Origin: a virus
Strand: one strand, 5' to 3'
Length of the DNA: 64,000 bases
Virus record (IMG/VR): IMGVR_UViG_3300044490_000250
Location: 1 to 64,000 of that record
The position numbers were made by a program, and so were the translations under genes. The notes under the pieces are model-generated. The model ran no database searches. It worked only from the letters and a program-made list of their open reading frames with translations, and was not told the origin of the DNA. Below, in pieces: positions 30,829 to 38,530 of this stretch. Within the stretch, counting starts at the first letter, position 1; each line of letters opens with the position of its first letter.

Positions 30829-31770
30829 TCAGGACCAGCAAAAGCATCCAGTGCGCGCAGCGTGGGAAGCGGTGTCCACGGCGGCCTGGACTGCGTGGTG
30901 TAGGCTGAACCCCTGAACCAGCTCCGACGTGAACTTGGCCACAAACACGTCGCCGGCTCCACAGGTGTACCGGCCTGGAGTGGCATCCCCCGGCCGCACC
31001 CACACTGGCTGGGGGATCGGGGTGCCGCAGGAGTTGTACACAGCCCCGCTTGCGCCTTGCGTCACCACCACCGCCCCCAACCTGCGGTACCGTGCAAAGG
31101 CGGTCGTCCTGCCGGCGAGAGCGTGCAGCACGTCCACAGGGCGCGCCGGTCTGCGCGCCGACCGGCGGCGTTGGACTCTGGCGACAGCGTCTGCGTACTC
31201 GGCGGCGTTGGGGGTGGCGTAGTCCACGTGGCAAGGCAGGGGGATCAGCGGTGGCGTCTTGATGTCCACCACCACCAGCACCTCCTTCGGGCAGCCCTCA
31301 AGCAGCCAGCCCAGCCGCTCCAGCGCCCCACGGCCGTACCCACTCACCACGAGCGCGGCCACGCCAGTCCAATCAAGCGGCGCCGAGTAGACGGCCTCTC
31401 GGGAGGTGGCGGGGTTGTAGTCCCAGCGCCCAGAGATGACCGGGGTGCCGTCAGGTTCTCGGCGACCCGTGCGTATGCGAAGCAGCGTCTCCCCGGCTCG
31501 CAGGTAACTCCTCCGCTGCACTCCCACAGCCTGTAGAAGCTGATCCAGAGTGTCCCCGTAGGCGTCGGTGCCCAACTCGGCGCAGAGAAACACCGGGTGG
31601 TAGTTGACAGCGAGCACCCGTGCGACGTTGGATGCCATCCCCGGGCTGTACTCTGGAGGCGTGGCCATCTCGTGGAGGATGCAGGGGGCCTCCTGAGCCA
31701 GCCTTTGCGGAGCCCCCATCATCCAAACGTCCAAAGCTACGTCACCCAGCACGACAATCTTCGGTGGCAT
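30829..31770 (-). CDS. PfkB-family sugar kinase (HldE/RfaE kinase-like)
   Basis: 313 residues from ATG at 31770. It starts PKIVVLGDVALDVWMMG, followed by QEAPCILHEMATPPEYSPG, the same layout as the heptose-7-phosphate kinase domain of HldE (GDVMLD...PEAPVPV...PGGAAN). The anion-hole motif CGAGDVFVAKF near residue 280 holds the catalytic Asp. It would phosphorylate a sugar phosphate for a nucleotide-heptose-type precursor used by the nearby glycosyltransferases. Ribokinase-like or other PfkB specificities remain possible. Confidence 0.7.
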   Translation of the reverse strand: MPPKIVVLGDVALDVWMMGAPQRLAQEAPCILHEMATPPEYSPGMASNVARVLAVNYHPVFLCAELGTDAYGDTLDQLLQAVGVQRRSYLRAGETLLRIRTGRREPDGTPVISGRWDYNPATSREAVYSAPLDWTGVAALVVSGYGRGALERLGWLLEGCPKEVLVVVDIKTPPLIPLPCHVDYATPNAAEYADAVARVQRRRSARRPARPVDVLHALAGRTTAFARYRRLGAVVVTQGASGAVYNSCGTPIPQPVWVRPGDATPGRYTCGAGDVFVAKFTSELVQGFSLHHAVQAAVDTASHAARTGCFCWS

Positions 31771-31825
31771 CAGTGAGCGCCTCCCGTTTCTGAGACATCT
31801 ACGAACCGCGTGTTGAGCAGCGGGT

Positions 31826-32677
31826 CTACAGTCGGGCACCCTGCTCGTCGTAGTTCATCAGCAGCAGCTCCGTGCGGCGCGCCTCCGAGGGCTGGTGAGA
31901 GCGACTGGCGCAGAACACGTCACGCTCGACACGCCTCCAGCCGGCGTAGAGTGTGTCCACCAAAGGGCAGATGTAGTTGCTGACCATGACGCGAGCCTGA
32001 CACTCGTTCAGCGCAGCGGCGAGCCGACGATCGTCAGCCTCAACCCACGGGTATCGGTAGTACGGGTTCGTGTCGGAGTCGCGGTAGACGGTTGTGGTGT
32101 ACGGGCTGTCCACGTAGAATAGGGTGTCGCGGTGGTCGTACTTGGTGATGATCTTCGCGAAGTCCAGATTCTCGAAGAGCACCTCTTGGATGCGTTGACT
32201 GACCGCCGCGATCCTGGCTGTCGCGCTACGAAACGCCCGCGGGGCCCAGCTCTTCTGGTCCAGGTCCGGGTGGTGGTGGAACCCCGCGTTGTCCTTGGCG
32301 ATCCAGGAGCTAAACGAGGTTCGTAACAGGTAGAAGAACCGAACCGCGCGCTCCATGTCGCTCAGTTGGCGCCAGTCGTCTGGGGTGTAGAGGTACTGAC
32401 GCCGCCACTGCCGGAAACGGTTCCGGGAGTAGGGCAGCCGGTTGAGGTGCGAGATCAGCTCTTCCGGCCGGAGGCGCACCACTTCCCAGAGGTTGATGAG
32501 GCTGTCATCCAGGTCGTTGACCACCTCACGCACCTCACTGTTGTAGGGCCGGGCCAGCAGGATACCGCAGGCACCGGCAAACGGCTCGACGTACATTCGA
32601 TAATCTGTGGGCAGATGCGGGAGAATCCACCGAGCGTGGCTGGCCTTCCCACCCACCCAGGCAAACGGGGGTCTCAC
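31826..32677 (-). CDS. Adenine-N6 DNA methyltransferase, D12 class (Dam-like)
   Basis: 283 residues. It shows the D12 arrangement: PPFAWVGGKA at the N-terminus (AdoMet site), YVEPFAGACGILL, and the catalytic DSPYTTT near residue 189, where Dam has DPPY. VMVSNY (near 235) is the usual strand after the motif. It probably methylates adenine in phage DNA against host nucleases. The target sequence cannot be told. It sits within a set of sugar genes and overlaps the adjacent glycosyltransferase by four bases. Confidence 0.8.
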   Translation of the reverse strand: MRPPFAWVGGKASHARWILPHLPTDYRMYVEPFAGACGILLARPYNSEVREVVNDLDDSLINLWEVVRLRPEELISHLNRLPYSRNRFRQWRRQYLYTPDDWRQLSDMERAVRFFYLLRTSFSSWIAKDNAGFHHHPDLDQKSWAPRAFRSATARIAAVSQRIQEVLFENLDFAKIITKYDHRDTLFYVDSPYTTTVYRDSDTNPYYRYPWVEADDRRLAAALNECQARVMVSNYICPLVDTLYAGWRRVERDVFCASRSHQPSEARRTELLLMNYDEQGARL

Positions 32678-33699
32678 AGAGCAAGCACCTCTCGGTAGAG
32701 ATCAACGCACGCCGCCGCAGCGTCATCCCACCTGTAGAGGCGGGCCCGACGCGCCACGTCGAAGTTGCGGAGCTGGCAGCTCTCGGGCTGCCAAGTCATC
32801 ATCTGCGCCATCCCGGTAATGACCGCGGCGGGGTCGAACGGGTTGGCGTACTCCGCCGCCGTACCGAAGACTTCCCGCTCCGACGCTTGGTTTCCTACCA
32901 GGACGGGCAGCCCCACCGTCATCATCTCCAGCGCGGCCAGCCCGGGGGTCTCGTAAAGGCTGACCTGCCAGCCGAAGCGCGCGGAGGCCATCGCCGCCGC
33001 CAGACAGGCCCGGTCCAGGATGGGGGGCCAGAACGAAACGCGCCCTTGACGCTCACGACGAGCGTGGCCGATCACCACCCCTTTGCACTTGAGCTCGTCG
33101 CACGCCTCAACGAAGAGCCACCCGTTCTTGCGGTCTTCGAAGCGGCCCACGTAGAGCCACGCGCCCTGCAGGTCCTCCTTCAGCTGAGGGTCCAACGGCG
33201 CCTGCGCCATGCCAAACAGGTCCTCCACGGCGTTGTACTGCACCCGCCACGGAGGACAGGCACCCTCAAGCATCTGAGCGATGACGCCCTGCTCGGTGTA
33301 GCTGTTCGGCAGCGCGCCGGCGCACGCCCGTAGGAGCTGCGCCAAGTGCCTCTCGTGCCGCATCCCCTCCTCCGTCCCCTCAAGGTACGCCCGCTCCGCA
33401 GAAACCCCAGCACGCTGCTTCTGGTACGTCGCGAAGGCGTGCATGGGCCAGTAGATGGTGCTCAGCACAAACTGCTTGCGGTGTTCCTCGCACCAGTCCA
33501 CCACCTGCTGCTCCGCGCGACTGCTCGCGAAGCGCACAAGGTGGATAATGTCAGCGTCGACCGCCTCGGCGATGTCCGCAACTTCGACGTGGCTCACACA
33601 CTGCACGGCGGGGTGCTTCGCCACGGCGCTCACTAGCTGCCGCGCGACCTGTTGGCTTCCACCTAAGGCCCCCGTCGCGCCTACCATGACCACCTTCAT
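32674..33699 (-). CDS. Family 4 glycosyltransferase
   Basis: 341 residues, GT-B type. N-terminal MVGATGALGGSQQVARQL, linker region LYVGRFEDRKNGWLFVEA and the donor-binding motif SLYETPGLAALEMMTVGLPVLVG (near 245-268, with the paired Glu) are standard GT4 features. It should transfer a nucleotide-activated sugar, acceptor unknown. It overlaps genes on both sides by four bases, so the block is translated as a unit. Confidence 0.75.
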   Translation of the reverse strand: MKVVMVGATGALGGSQQVARQLVSAVAKHPAVQCVSHVEVADIAEAVDADIIHLVRFASSRAEQQVVDWCEEHRKQFVLSTIYWPMHAFATYQKQRAGVSAERAYLEGTEEGMRHERHLAQLLRACAGALPNSYTEQGVIAQMLEGACPPWRVQYNAVEDLFGMAQAPLDPQLKEDLQGAWLYVGRFEDRKNGWLFVEACDELKCKGVVIGHARRERQGRVSFWPPILDRACLAAAMASARFGWQVSLYETPGLAALEMMTVGLPVLVGNQASEREVFGTAAEYANPFDPAAVITGMAQMMTWQPESCQLRNFDVARRARLYRWDDAAAACVDLYREVLAL

Positions 33700-34748
33700 A
33701 GCACATCGTCTCCTCTGATTCTCGCAAGGATGCGGGGGGAGTCGCTCCGCACAATCTGTAGATGAGACAGCACGTAGTCCAGCACCTTCAACCGCTGCCA
33801 GGACATCCCGGGGTCCTGCTCCTCCCTGGTCTTACCATAGAACGTTGAGCCGTAGACGAGGGTCTCCTGAGCGTAGAACCACGCCTCCAGCGCGACGTTG
33901 GAGCAGAGCGTCAGCACCTTGATGTGCGGCAGAGACAGGATGCTGTGGATGTTGAGGTCGGCCGCCAGACGACGCGAGTACCCGACAGCCACCGCAGGAC
34001 TCGGGCACCGAGGGTGAGGCTTGAACCACGCACCCTCCCGCTCAGCCGCGCTCCGCAGGTCAAGCAACACCTGCTCGACGTTGGGCTGCACGTAGAGCGC
34101 GTTGTCCCACTCCACCTGCCCGAACCAGACTGTGTCCCCCGGCTCGACCACCGTTTCTCGCAGGGCCACAAGCCGCTGGTGCCCTGGCTTGGTCTGCTGG
34201 AGGCGGCGCCACCACCGCCCGTAGTCACGCACCCGCTGGGTGTGTGGCTCCCAAGAGGCAAACCACTCCGCGCGGTCGAGCGACGCCCCCAACACGTAGT
34301 AGGGCACGTCCCGCGTGATGATGACCGGCACGTCCCCGTCTTGTGAGGGGAAGAGCCCGTTCTCCAGGAAGGCGACAGGGACGCCCGCCTCCGCGGCGGC
34401 GAGCCTTGCACTCCAACTCACCACTTCGTGCGTCGCCCAGATCAGAACCACATCTGGCCGGCTCTCCTCCAGGCGTTGACGCCAGCAGTTCAAGTACCAC
34501 TGCGCGCGCCGCTCCCACCACGGCACAGAGTTGGGGGCGTCACGGTACCGCGAGTAGCGGTGGTTCGCCGCCCACAGCATGTACTGCACCGCACACTGCG
34601 TCAGCGGCTCGATGTCGCCCGCTGCCCCAGAGACAGGCGGCACGTCGGCCCACACCTCCACTGCCTCCCCTTCCCGCATCAGCGACTGCGCCAGGGGGGC
34701 CATGACGTGCTTCTCGATGTCGTAGTTCTCAGGGACCAGCGCGATCAT
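33696..34748 (-). CDS. Capsule-type glycosyltransferase / polysaccharide synthesis protein
   Basis: 350 residues from ATG at 34748. FLENGLFPSQDGDV and WFKPHPRCPSP resemble the conserved blocks of the KpsC/KpsS capsule (Kdo transferase-like) family and other GT-B enzymes (KPHP), followed by HIKVLTLCSNVALEAWFY, the usual acceptor/donor-side block. It probably adds a sugar to a lipid- or protein-linked acceptor. The family assignment is by these motifs only. Confidence 0.55.
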   Translation of the reverse strand: MIALVPENYDIEKHVMAPLAQSLMREGEAVEVWADVPPVSGAAGDIEPLTQCAVQYMLWAANHRYSRYRDAPNSVPWWERRAQWYLNCWRQRLEESRPDVVLIWATHEVVSWSARLAAAEAGVPVAFLENGLFPSQDGDVPVIITRDVPYYVLGASLDRAEWFASWEPHTQRVRDYGRWWRRLQQTKPGHQRLVALRETVVEPGDTVWFGQVEWDNALYVQPNVEQVLLDLRSAAEREGAWFKPHPRCPSPAVAVGYSRRLAADLNIHSILSLPHIKVLTLCSNVALEAWFYAQETLVYGSTFYGKTREEQDPGMSWQRLKVLDYVLSHLQIVRSDSPRILARIRGDDVL

Positions 34749-35020
34749 CGGACGACCTTGGCGAGGTAGTGGCCACACTCAGGGGCCACGGCCTCTTCCA
34801 GCCACTCCTGCATACTCTCAGCGAGCGTCCCCCAGTCAACCGGCTGCGGCAGCGCCTCAGCGAGGTCCTGCAGCATCTGGGTGAGCTGGTCCGCGACGGT
34901 GTGGTAGTCCACACACTTAGGCTGAAGGATGCACGTGGCACAAGCGGGGACCCCAGGCTGCGCTGGCAGCGGGTCGCCCTGGTACGTGTTGGGCAGCGCC
35001 CTTTCGAGTTGGAGATACAC
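34745..35020 (-). CDS. Small Cys protein resembling a detached SPASM-like cluster domain
   Basis: 91 residues from GTG, two bases after the radical SAM stop. Its Cys27-x2-Cys30-x5-Cys36-x3-His40 pattern (CATCILQPKCVDYH), with Cys82 further on, is like the CX2CX5CX3C core of SPASM auxiliary iron-sulfur domains that normally sit at the C-terminus of radical SAM enzymes, with His in the fourth place. Most likely it binds an auxiliary cluster for its neighbour or serves as its substrate or partner. Confidence 0.55.
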   Translation of the reverse strand: MYLQLERALPNTYQGDPLPAQPGVPACATCILQPKCVDYHTVADQLTQMLQDLAEALPQPVDWGTLAESMQEWLEEAVAPECGHYLAKVVR

Positions 35021-35022
35021 TC

Positions 35023-35895
35023 CTACACCTCCCTCATCCCTACGTCAGTGGCCACCCTGCGTGCCCACACCCACACGGGGGTGAGTAGCTCGCCCACTGA
35101 GTAGTCCTGTTCAGTCAGCCAGTAGTCGAACATCCACTGTGCATCCCAGTGCGGGGGGATGTCGGTGGCCCACTCATAGGGAGCGGGGTGCACCCACGTC
35201 ACGATCAACGGAAGACCACGGTGGAGTTGCTTCAGCGTGTCGCAAAAGTCGTGCATGGCGGCGCGCGCCTGCGGCGAAGTCCACGCGCCCGGCACCACTG
35301 TCCAGCAGTTGACGAGCGTCTGGTGGCCCGCCGTCAACAGGGCGCGTAAGGTGTCCAACGGGTCGGGCTGTTCCTCCACGCCGCTGTTCCACCGGCGGAG
35401 CTCCGGGGTGAGCCCCTTGATGCTCAACTCAGGGAACACCCGTCGCGGGTACACTGGGATGCGCTCCGGGTGGGCACCGTTGGTGTTGACGACCACGATG
35501 TGGTTGTCCCCCGCGGCGTGCTGCAGTGCCGTAATCAACTCGGGGAGCTCGGGTTCCAACGTGGGCTCTCCTCCGCTCACCCGCCACACCGGGCAGTCCC
35601 CCGCCGTCTGCACAAAGTCGTCCACGATCTCCCGCGGCGTCCGCAGTACCGTCTCTGTGCTACGCCCCCTCCAGTAGCATCCGTGACACCGCATCTGGCA
35701 GGTTGCGGTGTCGATCATCGCCACGTCGTTTGCCTCCGCGATCGTGTACGCGCGGGGCAGCCACGCACACGCCACTTCCGGCCACGGAGCGAATGCCTCC
35801 ACGTCCTCCGGCTCCTTGTAGTACGTCTTGACTCGCACGATGTCGCTTCGCTTGCCGTTCCCGCTGCGCTGCTCCGGCACCACTTCGAGTATCAT
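35023..35895 (-). CDS. Radical SAM enzyme
   Basis: 290 residues. The cluster motif CQMRCHGC near residues 65-72 (CX3CX2C), GGEPTLE near 110 and VNTNGAHP near 138 define an AdoMet radical protein. No full SPASM domain follows; a separate Cys protein is encoded immediately downstream. Neighbours are glycosyltransferases, so it may modify a sugar, a nucleotide or a protein/peptide acceptor; 7-carboxy-7-deazaguanine synthase-like or peptide-modifying types are conceivable. Its substrate cannot be assigned. Confidence 0.8.
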   Translation of the reverse strand: MILEVVPEQRSGNGKRSDIVRVKTYYKEPEDVEAFAPWPEVACAWLPRAYTIAEANDVAMIDTATCQMRCHGCYWRGRSTETVLRTPREIVDDFVQTAGDCPVWRVSGGEPTLEPELPELITALQHAAGDNHIVVVNTNGAHPERIPVYPRRVFPELSIKGLTPELRRWNSGVEEQPDPLDTLRALLTAGHQTLVNCWTVVPGAWTSPQARAAMHDFCDTLKQLHRGLPLIVTWVHPAPYEWATDIPPHWDAQWMFDYWLTEQDYSVGELLTPVWVWARRVATDVGMREV

Positions 35896-36875
35896 CCGTC
35901 CAGCACCTCATTTAGAGTGACACCTCTGGTCTTCAACAGAAAGTCCACGCCCCGAACGACCCTGTCCACCCTGTGCGCGGTTTGACACCGGGCGCCGCAC
36001 CCAGCCACTTGGTACCGGTACTCGCAAGGAGAGCACGTCAAGTCCTTAGGTTCCAGCGCCAGCAGGGGACCGGGGCAGTCCGGTAGGCGGAGCGCCGCTG
36101 ACGACACCCCCATGAGCGCCAGCAGTTTGATGGGCAGCCCGCCGGCCTTCAGCGCGGCGCACAGATGAAGAGGACTGGAGTCCGCCGAAATGACAACGTC
36201 GCACGCCGCGATGGCCGCCGCGCACTTGCGAAGGGCGCTCCTTCCGTCCATCACAGCGTCCACGGCCGGCGGAGCGTTGTCCCCAATCCACACCACCGAC
36301 CCCCGTTCCTGGAGGGGCGCCACTGCATCGGCAGCCGCCGCCCACCGCCGTTCCGCGGAAGAGGACTCCGCACAGACACCGATCAACGGCCGACGCAGGC
36401 TGCTCAACGAGCGCTGCGCGTCGACCAGCTCCTCGCGTTCGATGTAGTAGTCCAGGTGCAGACTGCTCAGTCGCAGCCCGAGTGCCTCGGCAAACAAGCG
36501 AGCGCGTGGGGTCTGGCAGCATTGAGGGTGGCGCTCCGGGTAGTGGCGTAGATCGGCCAGCACACCGGGCGCGGTGTGGTCCAGCTCACCAAAGTCGCGT
36601 ACCTCATGGACGTTGGGGTTCCCCCGCAGCACCTCGGCGCTTCTGGGGGAAGTGTAGTAGGTCACTCGCAAGCCTGGGTACTGACGTTGCAGCTGGCGCA
36701 GAGCGGGCGTCGTCATTAGCACGTCCCCGGCACCGCCTGGACGCACAATCGACAGCCCCACCTCTTGTGCACGCATCAAGTCCACCGGCAGCAGCACACG
36801 CCGGTCACGTTGACGTAGAAAGGTCTGCACGAAACTCGCAGCTTGGTTGGGGATGTCGGTGCGTTGAAAGCGCAA
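35892..36875 (-). CDS. Family 9 glycosyltransferase (heptosyltransferase-like), copy 1
   Basis: 327 residues from TTG, behind GAGGAGACCGAGGG. The motif IVRPGGAGDVLMTTPALRQL (near 42-62) is the GT9 donor-side start (ADP-heptose:LPS heptosyltransferase family), and ISADSSPLHLCAAL (near 230) the conserved second-half block. A C-terminal Cys set (LTCSPCEYRYQVAGCGARC) also occurs in many GT9 proteins. First gene behind the promoter at 36944. Works with the PfkB/HldE-like kinase is inferred. Confidence 0.8.
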   Translation of the reverse strand: MRFQRTDIPNQAASFVQTFLRQRDRRVLLPVDLMRAQEVGLSIVRPGGAGDVLMTTPALRQLQRQYPGLRVTYYTSPRSAEVLRGNPNVHEVRDFGELDHTAPGVLADLRHYPERHPQCCQTPRARLFAEALGLRLSSLHLDYYIEREELVDAQRSLSSLRRPLIGVCAESSSAERRWAAAADAVAPLQERGSVVWIGDNAPPAVDAVMDGRSALRKCAAAIAACDVVISADSSPLHLCAALKAGGLPIKLLALMGVSSAALRLPDCPGPLLALEPKDLTCSPCEYRYQVAGCGARCQTAHRVDRVVRGVDFLLKTRGVTLNEVLDG

Positions 36876-36899
36876 CCCTCGGTCTCCTCAACACGGTGT

Positions 36900-36939
36900 T
36901 TGTCCGCGCCCCAGCAGGAGGCTCCTGCGTTGGCGGACA
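36900..36939 (-). other. Leader hairpin of the sugar-gene block
   Basis: TTGTCCGC (36899-36906) pairs with GCGGACA(G) (36933-36940), enclosing GCAGGAG/CTCCTGC. It lies between the promoter at 36944-36972 and the gene start at 36875, so the 5' end of this mRNA is folded. An attenuation or stability role is possible. Confidence 0.45.
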
Positions 36940-36943
36940 GTGG

Positions 36944-36972
36944 ATTGTAGCACACCCACCCTTGAGTGTCAA
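36944..36972 (-). promoter_or_regulatory. Near-perfect sigma70 promoter for the sugar-gene block
   Basis: On the - strand: TTGACA (36972-36967), a 17-base spacer and TACAAT (36949-36944). Transcription should begin near 36937, about 60 bases before the GT9 gene. Confidence 0.8.
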
Positions 36973-36975
36973 CCC

Positions 36976-37194
36976 CTACTTCCGCAGCGCCGGGTGGCCC
37001 TGATGGAAGTCCTCCCAGCCACGACAGCCGTCGTTCGGCCAAACCCAAGGATCACCAAACTCCCGCTCGTCGCGAACGTCCACGTCGGGGTTCGCTCGCT
37101 CCCAGCGTCGCCGCCTCCGATGTGCCAGCCGCCTCCACCAACGCTCGCTTTCGCAGTTTCCCCACTGCCCGTGCTTCTTGTAAGACCGGCTCAT
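36976..37194 (-). CDS. Small basic Arg/Trp-rich protein
   Basis: 72 residues from ATG at 37194, behind GGAGGG. The sequence is very basic in the middle (RRLAHRRRRRWERANP) and contains SYKKHGQWGN at the start. It probably binds nucleic acid or RNA. The second promoter of this region (37269-37297) lies directly upstream, and the next promoter overlaps its 3' end, so it is expressed strongly on its own. No family was recognised. Confidence 0.55.
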   Translation of the reverse strand: MSRSYKKHGQWGNCESERWWRRLAHRRRRRWERANPDVDVRDEREFGDPWVWPNDGCRGWEDFHQGHPALRK

Positions 37195-37207
37195 GGGTAC
37201 CCTCCGT

Positions 37208-37242
37208 AATGCTAAGAGGGCGGGTTCCCCCGCCCCCTCAGC
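37208..37242 (-). terminator. GC-rich hairpin in the leader of the small basic gene
   Basis: On the - strand GCTGAGGGGGCGGG and CCCGCCCTCTTAGC pair imperfectly around GGAA. It sits between the promoter at 37269 and the ribosome-binding site, so it may be an attenuator for the gene at 36976. Confidence 0.5.
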
Positions 37243-37268
37243 GTCTCCCGACCAAGGAGAACTGCCCC

Positions 37269-37297
37269 AGTATAGCAAGCCTCGCCGGTTGTGTCAA
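37269..37297 (-). promoter_or_regulatory. Near-perfect sigma70 promoter
   Basis: On the - strand: TTGACA (37297-37292), 17-base spacer, TATACT (37274-37269). It marks the boundary between the tail genes and the sugar-gene block. Confidence 0.8.
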
Positions 37298-37301
37298 GAC
37301 C

Positions 37302-38321
37302 TCAAAGCGTCTGACTTTGCCGGCCGGTGATGGTGGCCGTCAGCGTCCCCTGCCGCACGTAGTCGCCATCGTTGCTGATCGTCAGGATGCAGCGATTCGC
37401 TTGCCACATCTCCGTCAAGACCACAGTACAGTCGGTGATGGGGTCGCCCAGGTCGTCGGTGAGCTCGACCACCCGCCCAGGCACGTGGGTGTACGTCTCA
37501 TGGTCAATCGTGATGGGGGCCGTCACTTCGTCGGGGTCGAGCGGCCCCCACTCGTAGGTCTGCACCTCTGTGTCTTGGCGGCCGACCCCGGGGAGTAGAC
37601 GGCGGGCCGCCCCAGAGGGTGAGTTGCTGTACGCCGTCACCGTGCCGCCGCCATCCAAGGTCACCGTGGCGATAAGGATGTCGGTGTCCGCGGCGACCGC
37701 GTTGGTGGTGGCGACGAACCGCACCATGCCGTAGTAGTTCTGCTGAGTGTCCCCGCCCTCCCGGATGTAGATGTAGTTCAGCGCGCCGTTCGTCAGGCCC
37801 TGCACGTAGAAATGCGTCAAGGTGAAGGTGTCCCCTACCTCCACCGCTACCGGCAGGACGGTCTCCCAGTTCACCTGCTTCGTGGTGCTGTTGTAGCTCT
37901 GGATCGCGCGCACCAGCCCGTCGTTGGACCCGCTCGTGAAGACGATGTACCCGCCCGCCGGCCAGAAGGCATCATCCGCGGCGTCCAGGCTGCTGTCACG
38001 CACGTAGGTGGTGCTGCCGGCAGTGGCGACGCCATCCTCCTCCATGTCGTTCGTCATGTAAAAGGGCCGCCCACCCACGAGCCCAACGATCGGCGAGGAG
38101 CCGTCAGGCGGCGCGATCCGTAGCGTGGTGTCGTCGAACTGGCAACGTTCGGGGTCGGCGAGCACCACACCCTGCTCGAACACCATCTGCAAAACGCTGC
38201 GGCAGACGTGTTCCAGCACATGCGCCGCGCGGTTGTAGTCGGTGGCCGCGGTGCGTCCAGTTGCGGCACGCGCCCAAGGCAGCTGGAAGTTGGGGCCAGT
38301 GGCTCCGGTGGATACACCCAT
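37302..38321 (-). CDS. Tail or virion structural protein
   Basis: 339 residues from ATG at 38321, behind AAGGAG. It is beta-rich with mostly small polar residues (GSTTYVRDSSLDAADDAF, ADTDILIATVTLDGGGTV, ITDCTVVLTEMWQANR). No enzyme motif is seen. The Gly/Thr-rich strand pattern, and the position between the large tail protein and the sugar genes, fit an adhesion or fibre component. No specific family is recognised. Confidence 0.55.
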   Translation of the reverse strand: MGVSTGATGPNFQLPWARAATGRTAATDYNRAAHVLEHVCRSVLQMVFEQGVVLADPERCQFDDTTLRIAPPDGSSPIVGLVGGRPFYMTNDMEEDGVATAGSTTYVRDSSLDAADDAFWPAGGYIVFTSGSNDGLVRAIQSYNSTTKQVNWETVLPVAVEVGDTFTLTHFYVQGLTNGALNYIYIREGGDTQQNYYGMVRFVATTNAVAADTDILIATVTLDGGGTVTAYSNSPSGAARRLLPGVGRQDTEVQTYEWGPLDPDEVTAPITIDHETYTHVPGRVVELTDDLGDPITDCTVVLTEMWQANRCILTISNDGDYVRQGTLTATITGRQSQTL

Positions 38322-38332
38322 GTCGCCGCTCC

Positions 38333-38530
38333 TTACGCGTACTCGTCGTAGGTCATCAGGAAGTCCCCGTTGGCGTCCTGCGTCTCGTCCCACACAATGG
38401 TGCGTGAGGCCTCAACGTGGTCATCCCTGCGCGAGCCCAGTGTCGCAGCGGCCGCCGCCCGTGGGGCGACCTTGAGGTCCAGGTGGCGTAGAATGACAGC
38501 CAACTCGTCCGCCGTCACGTAGCGACTCAT
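38333..38530 (-). CDS. Small hypothetical protein in the tail operon
   Basis: 65 residues from ATG at 38530, overlapping the stop of the upstream tail gene (ATGA). The N-terminal half is helical (VTADELAVILRHLDLKVAP), the C-terminal half acidic (DETQDANGDFLMTYDEYA). It is only 11 bases before the next gene. Perhaps a chaperone or small virion protein. Confidence 0.5.
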   Translation of the reverse strand: MSRYVTADELAVILRHLDLKVAPRAAAAATLGSRRDDHVEASRTIVWDETQDANGDFLMTYDEYA

